Of a stretch of 54,123 nucleotides of DNA, positions 46,141-53,998 are shown piece after piece. The notes under the pieces were generated by a model that saw only the letters and a program-made list of their open reading frames with translations, searched no databases and was not told the origin of the DNA. This stretch comes from Thiotrichales bacterium (GTDB lineage Bacteria; Pseudomonadota; Gammaproteobacteria; Beggiatoales; Beggiatoaceae). A program made the position numbers and the translations under genes. Positions within the stretch are counted from its first letter, which is position 1, and each line of letters starts with the position of its first letter. The stretch lies in NCBI GenBank assembly GCA_016745035.1, contig JADGDE010000007.1:175433-229555 (forward strand), given 5' to 3'.

Positions 46141-46929
46141 TCACTCACTGTCTTTATATGTATTACCATCCATATATAAATGACGATAACTCAAAGATAA
46201 CATGCCTATAGCCATAAAAAATAAGAAGATATTTATGGCAATATAGATAGGCTCTTCTATAATATATATACCAATATGTTTCAAAATAATATTTAAGCTA
46301 AAAATAATAAAAGGGATAACGAAATAATTAAAAAAATGTGGTAAAAAATAAATTAAAAAATATAAATACCAGCCGTTACCTTTAGTCATATGCCATGACC
46401 ATGAAAGCCCTTTTTTAGGTGCGTCAATTACTGTGTTTGGTAGGACTAATGATAATCTAACCATAACATAATAAAATGGCGTTGAGATTAAAAAAATAAT
46501 AAATTTATTCATATCTGAAATTGTATTTATACTTGTTAAATAAGGAATTGTATAATATTTATCTAACACATAAAAAGGTATGCCAATCAATAGATATAAC
46601 AATAAAATCCAGCCAAAAAATTTGGTTTCACACTTTTGCCATCGAAAAGATCTCATGTTCATTATTTTATTTTTTGGCAATAAAAATATACGATGTGTAG
46701 AAACTGTTAGCATGATAATACTGGCGTAAAAAAAAAGCACAAAAGATAAAGAAATTAAAAAAACAATAAAAGAAATAGATAAAGCTGAAATAAAAGAAAA
46801 GCTAAAAAATAAAATAAAACCAATAACTGTAGGAATACTGTATATTAGTAATAACAATTTATTTTTATAAATAATTTTTATAGACTCAAAGAATATATAA
46901 AAAATAGGTAAGGATTTATTCATAATCAT
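46141..46929 (-). CDS. Multi-pass membrane protein, unknown
   Basis: 262 residues with about six hydrophobic helices and very high Ile, Phe and Leu content. The block ..WSWHMTKGNGWYLYFLIYFLPHFF.. in the second half resembles the repeated element of YciC/UPF0259-like or glycerophosphoryl-diester membrane families, but I cannot assign it. The gene is noticeably more AT-rich than most of the window, suggesting transfer. A second ATG two codons later is an alternative start. It leads the three-gene minus-strand group. Confidence 0.65.
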   Translation of the reverse strand: MIMNKSLPIFYIFFESIKIIYKNKLLLLIYSIPTVIGFILFFSFSFISALSISFIVFLISLSFVLFFYASIIMLTVSTHRIFLLPKNKIMNMRSFRWQKCETKFFGWILLLYLLIGIPFYVLDKYYTIPYLTSINTISDMNKFIIFLISTPFYYVMVRLSLVLPNTVIDAPKKGLSWSWHMTKGNGWYLYFLIYFLPHFFNYFVIPFIIFSLNIILKHIGIYIIEEPIYIAINIFLFFMAIGMLSLSYRHLYMDGNTYKDSE

Positions 46930-47553
46930 TTAACTCAAATATTGGCATTATTATCTTTCAATGCATTGATTTTTAATATTTAAAAATAACCAATGAAGAA
47001 GTTAAGGAAATTAATTTTAACACTTGGCTTTGTTGAGAGCCTTATATTAGCAAGATAAAATCCTATAAAGTGTCATTGCAAATGGCATAGTACAATAATA
47101 GCGCTGACTAAAACAATAAGCTAAACATGCTGCGTTGACCTGCTCGGCTTTCTAACTGATGTTACGCAAAGGCTTCTTTTTTACCCCAAAAGGTAAAAAA
47201 ACCGCCATTGCTCCACGGCTAAATCCCACTATGCAGGAGAAAAACCATAATATTGAAACAAAAACAGGTTTAGTGCGTAACATCAGTTTCTAATTCAATT
47301 CGCCTCCATCATTCACTGCAATCATCCATTTAGCCATTTATAGTCGCTGTGCGTAAGTTCTAAAGACGATAAAAACCTTAAAAAATATATACTTGAAAAA
47401 TGATGCATCCATCATCCCTCCCCTTGTTTTTATTCGGTTTTTCTAAAAACTTTCATGAATATAGCTGTTGTTTTTCAAAAAAAACTGCCATGACAGCCTT
47501 CTCATAATATGTTAAAACACGGTTTACTAACGCTAAAGTTATTGGAAATCGGA
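46930..47553. other. Long divergent intergenic region holding a MITE
   Basis: More than 600 bp separate the membrane-protein gene from the tauA-like gene. About a fifth of it is MITE copy E (47156-47286). The left part contains only very short open frames without ribosome sites. The right part, 47287-47553, is AT-rich and should contain the transporter promoter; I could not place -35/-10 boxes with confidence. Confidence 0.4.
47156..47286. mobile_element. MITE copy E (131 bp, long form)
   Basis: Perfect ends CTGATGTTACGCA / TGCGTAACATCAG with the same 46-bp extra block as copy A and the same length and orientation. The flanks both read TTTCTAA, a 7-bp direct repeat consistent with target duplication. 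The interior half distal to the extra block has drifted from copy A, so the two copies are not recent duplicates. Confidence 0.9.
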
Positions 47554-48555
47554 ATGAAAAAAACCAAATTTGGACTAATCGCGGCGCTGACGCTTTTTTC
47601 CAGCAGTGCATTGCTGTCAACCGCATCTGCCAGTGAAGAGTTAACCGTGGCGTATTTTTTAGAATGGCCAACGCCTAGCCAATTTGCGCAAACTAAAAAA
47701 ATATATGATGAAGCACTGGGGATGAGCGTTAAATGGGTGGCATTTGATGCAGGCACTGCCATGTCAGCGGCAATGGCATCGGGGGATGTGCAAATCGCTT
47801 TTTCTCAAGGGATTCCGCCTTTTGTGGTTGCCGCCTCTGCTGGGCAAGATATTCAAGTGGTTGATGTGGCGGTGTCATACGCTGACAATGATAATTGTGT
47901 GGTACGTGAAAATTTAGAAATTGATAAGAGCAATGCCAAAGAACTCGAAGGCAAGCAAGTCGGCGTGCCGATTGGTACAGCGGCGCATTATGGCTTTTTA
48001 AAGCAAATGGCGCATTTTGGTGTCAATACCAGCAGCCTGAAAATCGTTGACATGGCGCCGGCTGATGGCGCGGCTGCCTTTGCCTCAGGTAACTTAGACA
48101 TGGTTTGTGGTTGGGGTGGCGCGCTCGCTCGTATGAAAGAGCATGGCAATATTTTACTAACAGGTAAAGAGAAAGAAAGCTTGGGTATTCAAGTCTTTGA
48201 TGCGACCACGGTATCTACCCAATGGGCGCAAGAAAACCCCACGGTTTTAGCTAAATTTTTAAAAGTGACGGCTGATATGAACGCAAAATATGCTGCCAGT
48301 GGGGCAACAGAGATGTTGCCTGTGATTGCCAAAGCGGCGGGGATGAAAACGGATGCCACCAAAGACAGCATGGCGGGGTTCAGCTTTCCAACAATTAAAG
48401 AGCAGCTCAGTGCTAAGTGGTTAGGTGGTGGCACGCAGCAGTTCTTAAAAGAAGTCGGGGATTTTTTTGTCGAGCAAGGCACGATTCCTAAAGCCCGTAA
48501 AAACTATGACGATGCGGTTGATGCCAGTTACTTAGAAGCTGCGTCAAAACTATAA
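47554..48555 (+). CDS. tauA: Taurine/sulfonate-type ABC substrate-binding protein
   Basis: 333 residues from the ATG at 47554. A Sec signal peptide (LIAALTLFSSSALLSTASA) precedes ELTVAYFLEWPTPSQFAQ. The periplasmic-binding fold is of the TauA/SsuA/NMT1 group: AMASGDVQIAFSQGIPPFVVAASAGQDI, KELEGKQVGVPIGTAAHYGFLK, and AAAFASGNLDMVCGWGGALARM. It captures taurine or a related sulfonate or amine. tauB- and tauC-like genes follow. No tauD dioxygenase or sulfonatase is adjacent, so the substrate may be used elsewhere or be a solute. Confidence 0.85.
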   Translation: MKKTKFGLIAALTLFSSSALLSTASASEELTVAYFLEWPTPSQFAQTKKIYDEALGMSVKWVAFDAGTAMSAAMASGDVQIAFSQGIPPFVVAASAGQDIQVVDVAVSYADNDNCVVRENLEIDKSNAKELEGKQVGVPIGTAAHYGFLKQMAHFGVNTSSLKIVDMAPADGAAAFASGNLDMVCGWGGALARMKEHGNILLTGKEKESLGIQVFDATTVSTQWAQENPTVLAKFLKVTADMNAKYAASGATEMLPVIAKAAGMKTDATKDSMAGFSFPTIKEQLSAKWLGGGTQQFLKEVGDFFVEQGTIPKARKNYDDAVDASYLEAASKL

Positions 48556-48556
48556 G

Positions 48557-48607
48557 CTGGGAGCGCCGACATCTTGTCGGCTTGCCGTCTGCAAGACGGC
48601 ATTCCCA
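48557..48607. repeat. Twin-hairpin repeat between tauA- and tauB-like genes
   Basis: Two stems follow the tauA stop: GCCGAC / GTCGGC at 48565-48581 and GCCGTCT / AGACGGC at 48584-48600. The unit begins GGGAGCG and ends TTCCCAC, similar to the larger hairpin element at 50855-50949. Placed after the binding-protein gene, it could protect its mRNA and lower expression of the downstream transporter genes. Confidence 0.65.
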
Positions 48608-48640
48608 CACAGCAAATCCTCTCCATAAAGGTTTTTCCAC

Positions 48641-49453
48641 TTGAGTGTTCCCAAATCAGCATTCTTAAATATTCATGAGGTCTCTATGACCTTTACCTTG
48701 CCCAATGGCCATTCAATTGAAGCATTAAAAAATGTCTCTCTGAGTCTCAAAAAAGGCGAGATATTGTCCATATTAGGTCCCTCTGGCTGTGGTAAAACGA
48801 CCTTACTGAATATTCTCGCAGGTTTTCTCTCGCCAACGCATGGACAGGTATCGATGAATGGTCATCCTGTTGTTGGCCCTGCCCCCGAACGGGGCATGGT
48901 CTTTCAACAGGGAGCTTTATTTGAATGGATGAATATTCGGGACAATATCGGTTTTGGTCCGGCAATGAAAGGCGAGCCGAAAGAGAAAACCAAAAAAGAA
49001 GTCGATACCTTACTGGAAACGGTCGGCTTACATGGCTTTGGCGAGAAAGCGGTGTATGAACTCTCAGGCGGAATGCAACAACGGGTGGCTTTGGCGAGGT
49101 GTTTGGCTAACCATCCCGATATTATTTTAATGGACGAGCCATTAGGCGCGTTGGATGCCCTGACGCGCGAAAAAATGCAGGGATTAATTTTAAAAATATG
49201 GCAAGAAACCGGTAAAACCATCATTCTCATTACCCACTCAGTCGAAGAGGCACTGTTGCTGGGTGAGCGTTTATTGGTGATGGCGCCAAGACCTGGCCGG
49301 ATTCATAAAGAATATGCCCTGCCTTTTGCCAAATTAGGCACAGAAAAGGATTTAAGGGAAATCAAAAAGCATCCCGATTTTAGCGCCAAACGCGATGAAA
49401 TTTTAACCATGATTTGGGAAATGGAAGAAGAAATTATGGGCAAGAAGGCGTAA
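48641..49453 (+). CDS. tauB: Taurine/sulfonate-type ABC transporter ATP-binding protein
   Basis: 270 residues from a TTG at 48641 with AGGT upstream. An ATG at 48686 has a good GAGGT site, but starting there would remove the first beta strand (LNIHEVSMTF) that the family needs, so TTG is preferred. Walker A GPSGCGKTT, signature LSGGMQQRV, Walker B IILMDEPLGALD and the switch His in ITHSVEEALLLG are present. The NitT/TauT class is indicated by the MAPRPGRI block. It powers uptake with the neighbouring permease. Confidence 0.88.
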   Translation: MSVPKSAFLNIHEVSMTFTLPNGHSIEALKNVSLSLKKGEILSILGPSGCGKTTLLNILAGFLSPTHGQVSMNGHPVVGPAPERGMVFQQGALFEWMNIRDNIGFGPAMKGEPKEKTKKEVDTLLETVGLHGFGEKAVYELSGGMQQRVALARCLANHPDIILMDEPLGALDALTREKMQGLILKIWQETGKTIILITHSVEEALLLGERLLVMAPRPGRIHKEYALPFAKLGTEKDLREIKKHPDFSAKRDEILTMIWEMEEEIMGKKA

Positions 49454-49455
49454 TT

Positions 49456-50727
49456 ATGTTAGTTCTTTTGATATATATCCTTATTTTTGTCAGCACCTAC
49501 CTTGGTTATAAAGCCATTAGCCACTTGTTTCACGCCAAAACCGATTTTAGCGCCCGTAAAACCGTCACGTTTGGCGATGAAAGTTCGGTCACCTCAAACA
49601 AAGCCGCCTCAGTTATTTCTATTATCTCCTTATTCTTTTTGTGGGGAATATTTACAGGATCGGTGATTACGCCTGTCCATATGCCAGGTCCTTTTGTTGG
49701 GGAGACGACATTTAGCTATACGGCAATCAATGCTGATGGGAAAACATCCGATGCCAGCGTTTATGTACGCGTTGGTTTTTTAGGTGAAGACTTTGAAAAA
49801 CCGGATATTCCCGAGCGTTTAGAGGCAGGCTTTGCCAAAGACGATGCGCTAAAAACCAAGGCATGGCGTAGCGGCTTAATCCGTGTGCAAAGAAATGATG
49901 AAGGCGGCAAACAAGCAGGCTACAAAGTCATTGCCGTCAATGGTCAGACGATTGAGCCAAGTCAATCCGTCGCCGTGGCTGATGGTACGGTGAGCATGAC
50001 TAAAAAAGGCAGCCTGAGCTTTACCCCGTATAAAGGACTGCAAATGGAGCCAATATGGCTACCGCCACCAGAGGCTGTGGTTCAGCGTTTAATTGAAATT
50101 GCAGTCGATGGTTATCAAAATGTCACGCTGGCAGAAAATATTGGCTGGTCTCTTTTTCGGGTGCTGATGGGGTTTTTATTAGGCAGCCTGATTGGTATCC
50201 CCTTGGGTTATGCGATGGGACTCAATAACTGGTTTCGTGGTTGGTTTGACCCTATCGTCGAATTTATGCGCCCCATCCCGCCATTGGCCTTAATTCCCTT
50301 GGTTATTATTTGGTTTGGCATTTGGGAACAAGGAAAAATCAGTTTATTGTTCCTTGCTGCCTTATGGATAATGACCATTTCCGCCCGCGCAGGTGTCTCT
50401 GGGGTGAGTATTTCAAAAGTTCATGCGGCTTATAGTTTAGGCGCATCCAAACTGCAAATACTGATTCATGTCATTATCCCCAACTCCTTACCGGAAATTT
50501 TTACCGGCGCACGGGTCGCGATGGGCGTTTGCTGGGGAACAGTGGTTGCGGCTGAATTGGTCGCTGCTGAAAAGGGGGCTGGAAAAATGATTATTGCCGC
50601 CTCAAAGTTTCAACAAACCGATATTGTGATTATGGGCATTATTTTGATTGGTATTATTGGCTTTAGTATTGATATGCTGATGCGTAAGGCAGAAAAAATA
50701 TTGATTCCTTGGAAGGGGAAGGGGTAG
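49456..50727 (+). CDS. tauC: TauC-like permease with extra N-terminal periplasmic domain
   Basis: 423 residues from the ATG at 49456, about 150 more than normal TauC. The usual permease core occupies about 195-420: WSLFRVLMGFLLGSLIGIPLGYAMG, FMRPIPPLALIPLVIIWFGI and the EAA-type loop VHAAYSLGASKLQILIHVIIP. Before it are two membrane helices (1-20 and about 48-68) and a roughly 120-residue hydrophilic beta-rich domain (TTFSYTAINADGKTSDASVY, RSGLIRVQRNDEGG, GYKVIAVNGQTIEPSQSV) that should face the periplasm. It may help dock the binding protein. The start lies two bases after the tauB stop. Confidence 0.85.
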   Translation: MLVLLIYILIFVSTYLGYKAISHLFHAKTDFSARKTVTFGDESSVTSNKAASVISIISLFFLWGIFTGSVITPVHMPGPFVGETTFSYTAINADGKTSDASVYVRVGFLGEDFEKPDIPERLEAGFAKDDALKTKAWRSGLIRVQRNDEGGKQAGYKVIAVNGQTIEPSQSVAVADGTVSMTKKGSLSFTPYKGLQMEPIWLPPPEAVVQRLIEIAVDGYQNVTLAENIGWSLFRVLMGFLLGSLIGIPLGYAMGLNNWFRGWFDPIVEFMRPIPPLALIPLVIIWFGIWEQGKISLLFLAALWIMTISARAGVSGVSISKVHAAYSLGASKLQILIHVIIPNSLPEIFTGARVAMGVCWGTVVAAELVAAEKGAGKMIIAASKFQQTDIVIMGIILIGIIGFSIDMLMRKAEKILIPWKGKG

Positions 50728-50854
50728 TTTGTAGAGTGGTGTTGAGCTTACGAAACCCATCATTTTTAGGCTTTGTTGTGCTAGGTTTCCTTCGTCAACC
50801 TAATCTACGAGCTAAACCCTAAAATTATTGCAAATTTTCAATAAGTTAGAATAC

Positions 50855-50949
50855 TTGGGAGCGTTGACCTCCCGGTCAACGAATGCCTCGCTTTGCGAGG
50901 CATTAACCGTGCTAGCACGGCTCGTTAGTCGGGAGACTAACGCTCCCAA
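50855..50949. repeat. Cloverleaf-like repeat of four hairpins
   Basis: Outer arms TTGGGAGCGTT (50855-50865) and AACGCTCCCAA (50939-50949) are perfect inverted repeats. Inside lie GTTGACC-TCCC-GGTCAAC, ATGCCTCG-CTTTG-CGAGGCAT, CCGTGC-TA-GCACGG and GTTAGTC-GGGA-GACTAAC. The element starts like the 48557 repeat (TGGGAGCG). It follows the transporter operon by about 130 bp and could act as a terminator. Confidence 0.75.
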
Positions 50950-50954
50950 CTCAT

Positions 50955-51051
50955 AGGGCGAATAAACATCGTGCCATCCGCCATATCGAAGCCTAAAAAC
51001 TTAGAGAACACATCCAGTTCAGGGGCTTCGTTTTATGATATATGGCGTTGC
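50955..51051 (-). repeat. Direct repeat copy 1, decayed coding fragment
   Basis: This stretch recurs at 51750-51850, 795 bp away in the same orientation. On the minus strand it encodes APELDVFSKFLGFDMADGTM then FIRPMSWER and a stop, after a one-base frameshift relative to copy 2. It looks like the 3' end of an old gene, now cut by the cloverleaf repeat, which supplies the last codons and the stop. I do not recognise the protein. Confidence 0.6.
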
Positions 51052-51096
51052 ATTTATATATGCACCTTACAATTTACTAGGATAAGAGAGGGAAAA

Positions 51097-51735
51097 TTGA
51101 TTGCTAAAGTTATTTTCAATATTTTTAAAATATTTGTTGTTTTACCTATAGTTATGGCTATTATTTTTATAGGTTATATTCTAATTTTAGAGCAAATAGA
51201 TCGTCATTCTATTTCTAAATTAATTAATAAAATAGACAATATTGAGTTAATTGATGTTTGGGGAGGTTATGATGTTAATGTTGGCGTTTCTTTAAAGATA
51301 AATAATACTCACACCGTAGATTTAGGTGCCGTTTCACCTCAATCTGTTTTGGAACAAGGTCATATTTATATTCGGAAAGTTAATGGATATAGAGTACAAG
51401 AATGGCACTGTTTTCAGGATAAATGGAAAGGATTTCGTCAATCTTGGTCTACCGATGAGTTGTACGAAAATAATAAATTATCTAAACCTATTAAGTCAAT
51501 AAAAGAACTTTCTCTCAAAATGGATGAAGTGGAAAAATTCTTTTCCTCTTACCCCATATGCCCTCAATTTATTGAAAGTTTCGATAATGATAATACACTA
51601 CGTGGTTGTAGAATATTGGGAGATAAAATGATCTTTCAAGGACAAAACTGGCAAATGAAGCAAGAAGCATTATGTCAAAAACAGCTTACCTCACAAGATA
51701 TAGCTAGTCTAACAAAAGTTGAAATTGAACATTGA
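51097..51735 (+). CDS. Hypothetical membrane-anchored protein
   Basis: 212 residues from a TTG at 51097 preceded by GAGGG; no ATG is available near the N-terminus, although the frame is open back to 50971 across the repeat. One hydrophobic helix (IFVVLPIVMAIIFIGYILIL) is followed by a hydrophilic domain with a few cysteines (WHCFQDKW, YPICPQF, RGCRILGD). No family is recognised. It is AT-rich and enclosed by two copies of the same repeat, suggesting an inserted cassette. Confidence 0.55.
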   Translation: MIAKVIFNIFKIFVVLPIVMAIIFIGYILILEQIDRHSISKLINKIDNIELIDVWGGYDVNVGVSLKINNTHTVDLGAVSPQSVLEQGHIYIRKVNGYRVQEWHCFQDKWKGFRQSWSTDELYENNKLSKPIKSIKELSLKMDEVEKFFSSYPICPQFIESFDNDNTLRGCRILGDKMIFQGQNWQMKQEALCQKQLTSQDIASLTKVEIEH

Positions 51736-51749
51736 TAACATGAGAACGT

Positions 51750-51850
51750 AGGGCGAATAAACACCGTGCCATCCGCCATGTCGAAGCCTAAAAACTTAGA
51801 GAACATACTCAGTTCTGGGACTTTGTTTATGGTGTATGGCGTTGCACTTG
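51750..51850 (-). repeat. Direct repeat copy 2, decayed coding fragment
   Basis: Second copy of the 50955-51051 sequence. On the minus strand it reads ATPYTINKVPELSMFSKFLG then FDMADGTVFIRPT, in frame for at least 35 codons, but there is no start with a ribosome site. It lies between the hypothetical membrane gene and the end of the OmpA-like gene. Confidence 0.6.
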
Positions 51851-51888
51851 TACACCTTATTACGGGGGTGTTAAATTATTCCTCAGCG

Positions 51889-52773
51889 CTAGTTGTCACG
51901 TTGTTCACAAGTGCTATATGTACGATGATCTACTCCCTTAAGCTCGATATAAACGCGCCTATTTTTCTTGCGACCCCGCATAGTTTTATTGCTATCTGCT
52001 GGTTGAGATTCCCCTTTAGCAATGAGCTTTATATCATCGACAGCCGCACCTTGGAATATCAAATAATCGGCAACCACTTCGGCACGGCGTTGGGATAGCG
52101 CTGTATTATATAAGCTATGCCCAGTACTATCAGTATGACCAGTAATTATTAGGGCAGGTTTATGGTATGGTGGTATTTTTTTTATTTTTGTTCTCGTTTT
52201 ATTTAGTCCAACATGCCAAGTCTTTGCAACACTATCTAAAACTGGTTTTTGGTTTATCGAGAGAAGAATACTATCAAAAGGAAAAGTTATTAGGTGAGCC
52301 ATTGGCAACAAAAGGTAATGTGTGCATAGTTCACATCCCGCTGAAGCAACTTTTAGCGTTACAGGCGTATTTGGGCATCTATCCCTATAATCTGCAACCC
52401 CATCTTCATCACTGTCTTTAGGACAGCCCATTTCATTAACACTTGCTGCTTCTTCATCGATATTATTAGGGCACTTATCTTTATAATCAGCAATACCATC
52501 AGTATCACTATCAATAGGACAACCTGCTTGATCGACTTGGCTGATTTGGGGGGTATCTGGACATTTATCCTTAGAATCAACGATTTTATCTTGATCTTGG
52601 TCATCACCACATTGAAGAAAATATTGCTTCGTTTTTTGCTCAGAGGCAGTAATACACGTTTCATTACCCGATAATACAGGATTTCCCAGACCATCAAGAA
52701 GATAAGTATTTGCAGCTATGACAGATGACGATAAAAATAAGAAAGAAGAACTAAACAATATATTTTTTAACAT
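51889..52773 (-). CDS. OmpA-family protein with thrombospondin-type-3 repeats
   Basis: 294 residues from the ATG at 52773 (in-frame ATG at 52809 gives a poorer signal peptide). FSSSFLFLSSSVIAA is the Sec signal. Three calcium-binding type-3 repeats follow: DDQDQDKIVDSKDKCPDTP, DSDTDGIADYKDKCPNN, DSDEDGVADYRDRCPNTP. The C-terminal OmpA-like peptidoglycan-binding domain has ITGHTDSTGHSLYNTALSQRRAE and a degraded ending. It lacks a beta-barrel, so it is a periplasmic or surface-linked peptidoglycan binder. Not in an operon. Confidence 0.88.
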   Translation of the reverse strand: MLKNILFSSSFLFLSSSVIAANTYLLDGLGNPVLSGNETCITASEQKTKQYFLQCGDDQDQDKIVDSKDKCPDTPQISQVDQAGCPIDSDTDGIADYKDKCPNNIDEEAASVNEMGCPKDSDEDGVADYRDRCPNTPVTLKVASAGCELCTHYLLLPMAHLITFPFDSILLSINQKPVLDSVAKTWHVGLNKTRTKIKKIPPYHKPALIITGHTDSTGHSLYNTALSQRRAEVVADYLIFQGAAVDDIKLIAKGESQPADSNKTMRGRKKNRRVYIELKGVDHRTYSTCEQRDN

Positions 52774-52903
52774 AATAAATACTCGTGATGACATTCTAGG
52801 AAAATCCATAAATTTAAATTCAACTTATAGGCTAAAAATACAAATAAGATCGACAGCAATAGCAAACACATACTCAACGCGTAAGTTAGGTTCTTGGTAA
52901 TGT

Positions 52904-53084
52904 ATGAAATTTCAAGTTTCTGTTAATATTGAAAACTTTACAAAACAAAGCCCAATAATCCAGTTATAATGAAAAAAATGATGAAGCATTTCTTAACATC
53001 AATTCCCCCATAAATCTTGAATTTGAGCCAAAAGGCTTTGTTGCCGAAAATATGAAAGATACAAATCACTTTGATGTAGCATAA
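52904..53084 (+). pseudogene. Broken small gene of unknown type
   Basis: An ATG at 52904 opens MKFQVSVNIENFTKQSPIIQ and stops after 21 codons. The next frame continues as YNEKNDEAFLNINSPINLEF then EPKGFVAENMKDTNHFDVA and a TAA at 53082, giving about 60 residues if one frameshift near 52960-52967 is undone. No ribosome site is clear. The acidic composition fits a small immunity or accessory protein, but no family is recognised. Confidence 0.35.
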
Positions 53085-53159
53085 TAGTCCTGTGTGCGGT
53101 TGGGAAATAAAAAGTTGTTGTGTTGAGCGTAGTATATTTTTTAATGCAAGTTTAGAGAG

Positions 53160-53993
53160 ATGATAATGTATAAAGCTTTATTGATGATTGAATTACTTTT
53201 AATTATACAAAATGTGTATTCCCAACAATTGAATTCATTAGATTCCTTATGGTTCAAGCCTTCTTTAGAAGAAAATCATAGTCCCATTTGTGCTGACATT
53301 TTTCAAGATGCGAAAAGTTTTTTTGTATCCGATAAACCAATGTTTAAATATAATGATAGAAACAAAAATCTTGCGGGAATGACAACAGTTTCATTTTATC
53401 AAAACCCAGATATAGACAATTTGCCAGGAGACTCAAATGGTTTTATTGTGATGATGGGGGGAGAAAAATATACCTTGCGTTCAATAAGACATCCTGGTTG
53501 TGGTGGGGCTTGTGAACGTTATCAAACCATTGCTTATGGTCGTTATGGACAGGAGTTGTTTGATGATAGCAATATCCCTGATGATGTGCCGCCCCCAGTA
53601 TCTTGGGAGCAATTATACAGAGACAATAGTAAAGTCTTTTGGCTCTACTCTATTGATGATGAAGATAGTTTACGAGTGTATAAACTACTGCAAACAGGCA
53701 TATGGGGAAAAATGTGTAAAATTCGTTTTCGCCCAGCAGATATATCTAAATCCTCTGATACAGATGTTCAATCAGCTTATGAAGCCTTAGAAGAATTAAA
53801 AATGTCCGTAAGTGCTTTAACCCATGTCGGAAATTCATGGTGGTGTGGCAGCTCACGCACACCTAGTCGTTGGTTCGGTTACTTTAAAAAAAGTCTACCC
53901 ACTGTCTTATATCGTCCATGGTCTTTAGTAGAAAAAGATCTGACTACCCCTGATATTGATGGTTCATATAGTAGACTTGTTGTGACTATATAA
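53160..53993 (+). CDS. Hypothetical secreted protein
   Basis: 277 residues; the ATG at 53166 is a good alternative to 53160, with AGAGAG just upstream. ALLMIELLLIIQNVYS is a signal peptide ending before QQLNS. The mature part has several cysteines (HSPICADIF, HPGCGGACERYQ, WWCGSSRTPSRW) and a Ser/Trp-rich end. No family is recognised. Its AT-rich composition and neighbourhood of repeats and a transposase fit an accessory region. Confidence 0.6.
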   Translation: MIMYKALLMIELLLIIQNVYSQQLNSLDSLWFKPSLEENHSPICADIFQDAKSFFVSDKPMFKYNDRNKNLAGMTTVSFYQNPDIDNLPGDSNGFIVMMGGEKYTLRSIRHPGCGGACERYQTIAYGRYGQELFDDSNIPDDVPPPVSWEQLYRDNSKVFWLYSIDDEDSLRVYKLLQTGIWGKMCKIRFRPADISKSSDTDVQSAYEALEELKMSVSALTHVGNSWWCGSSRTPSRWFGYFKKSLPTVLYRPWSLVEKDLTTPDIDGSYSRLVVTI

Positions 53994-53998
53994 AACAA

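Noticed and set aside
46993..47058. 21-codon open frame starting MKKLRKLILTLGF
   Set aside because: It has no ribosome site and is too short to separate from chance in AT-rich DNA.
51766..52098. 110-residue plus-strand frame overlapping the OmpA-like gene
   Set aside because: It overlaps the well-supported OmpA-like C-terminal domain on the other strand and begins inside a repeat.
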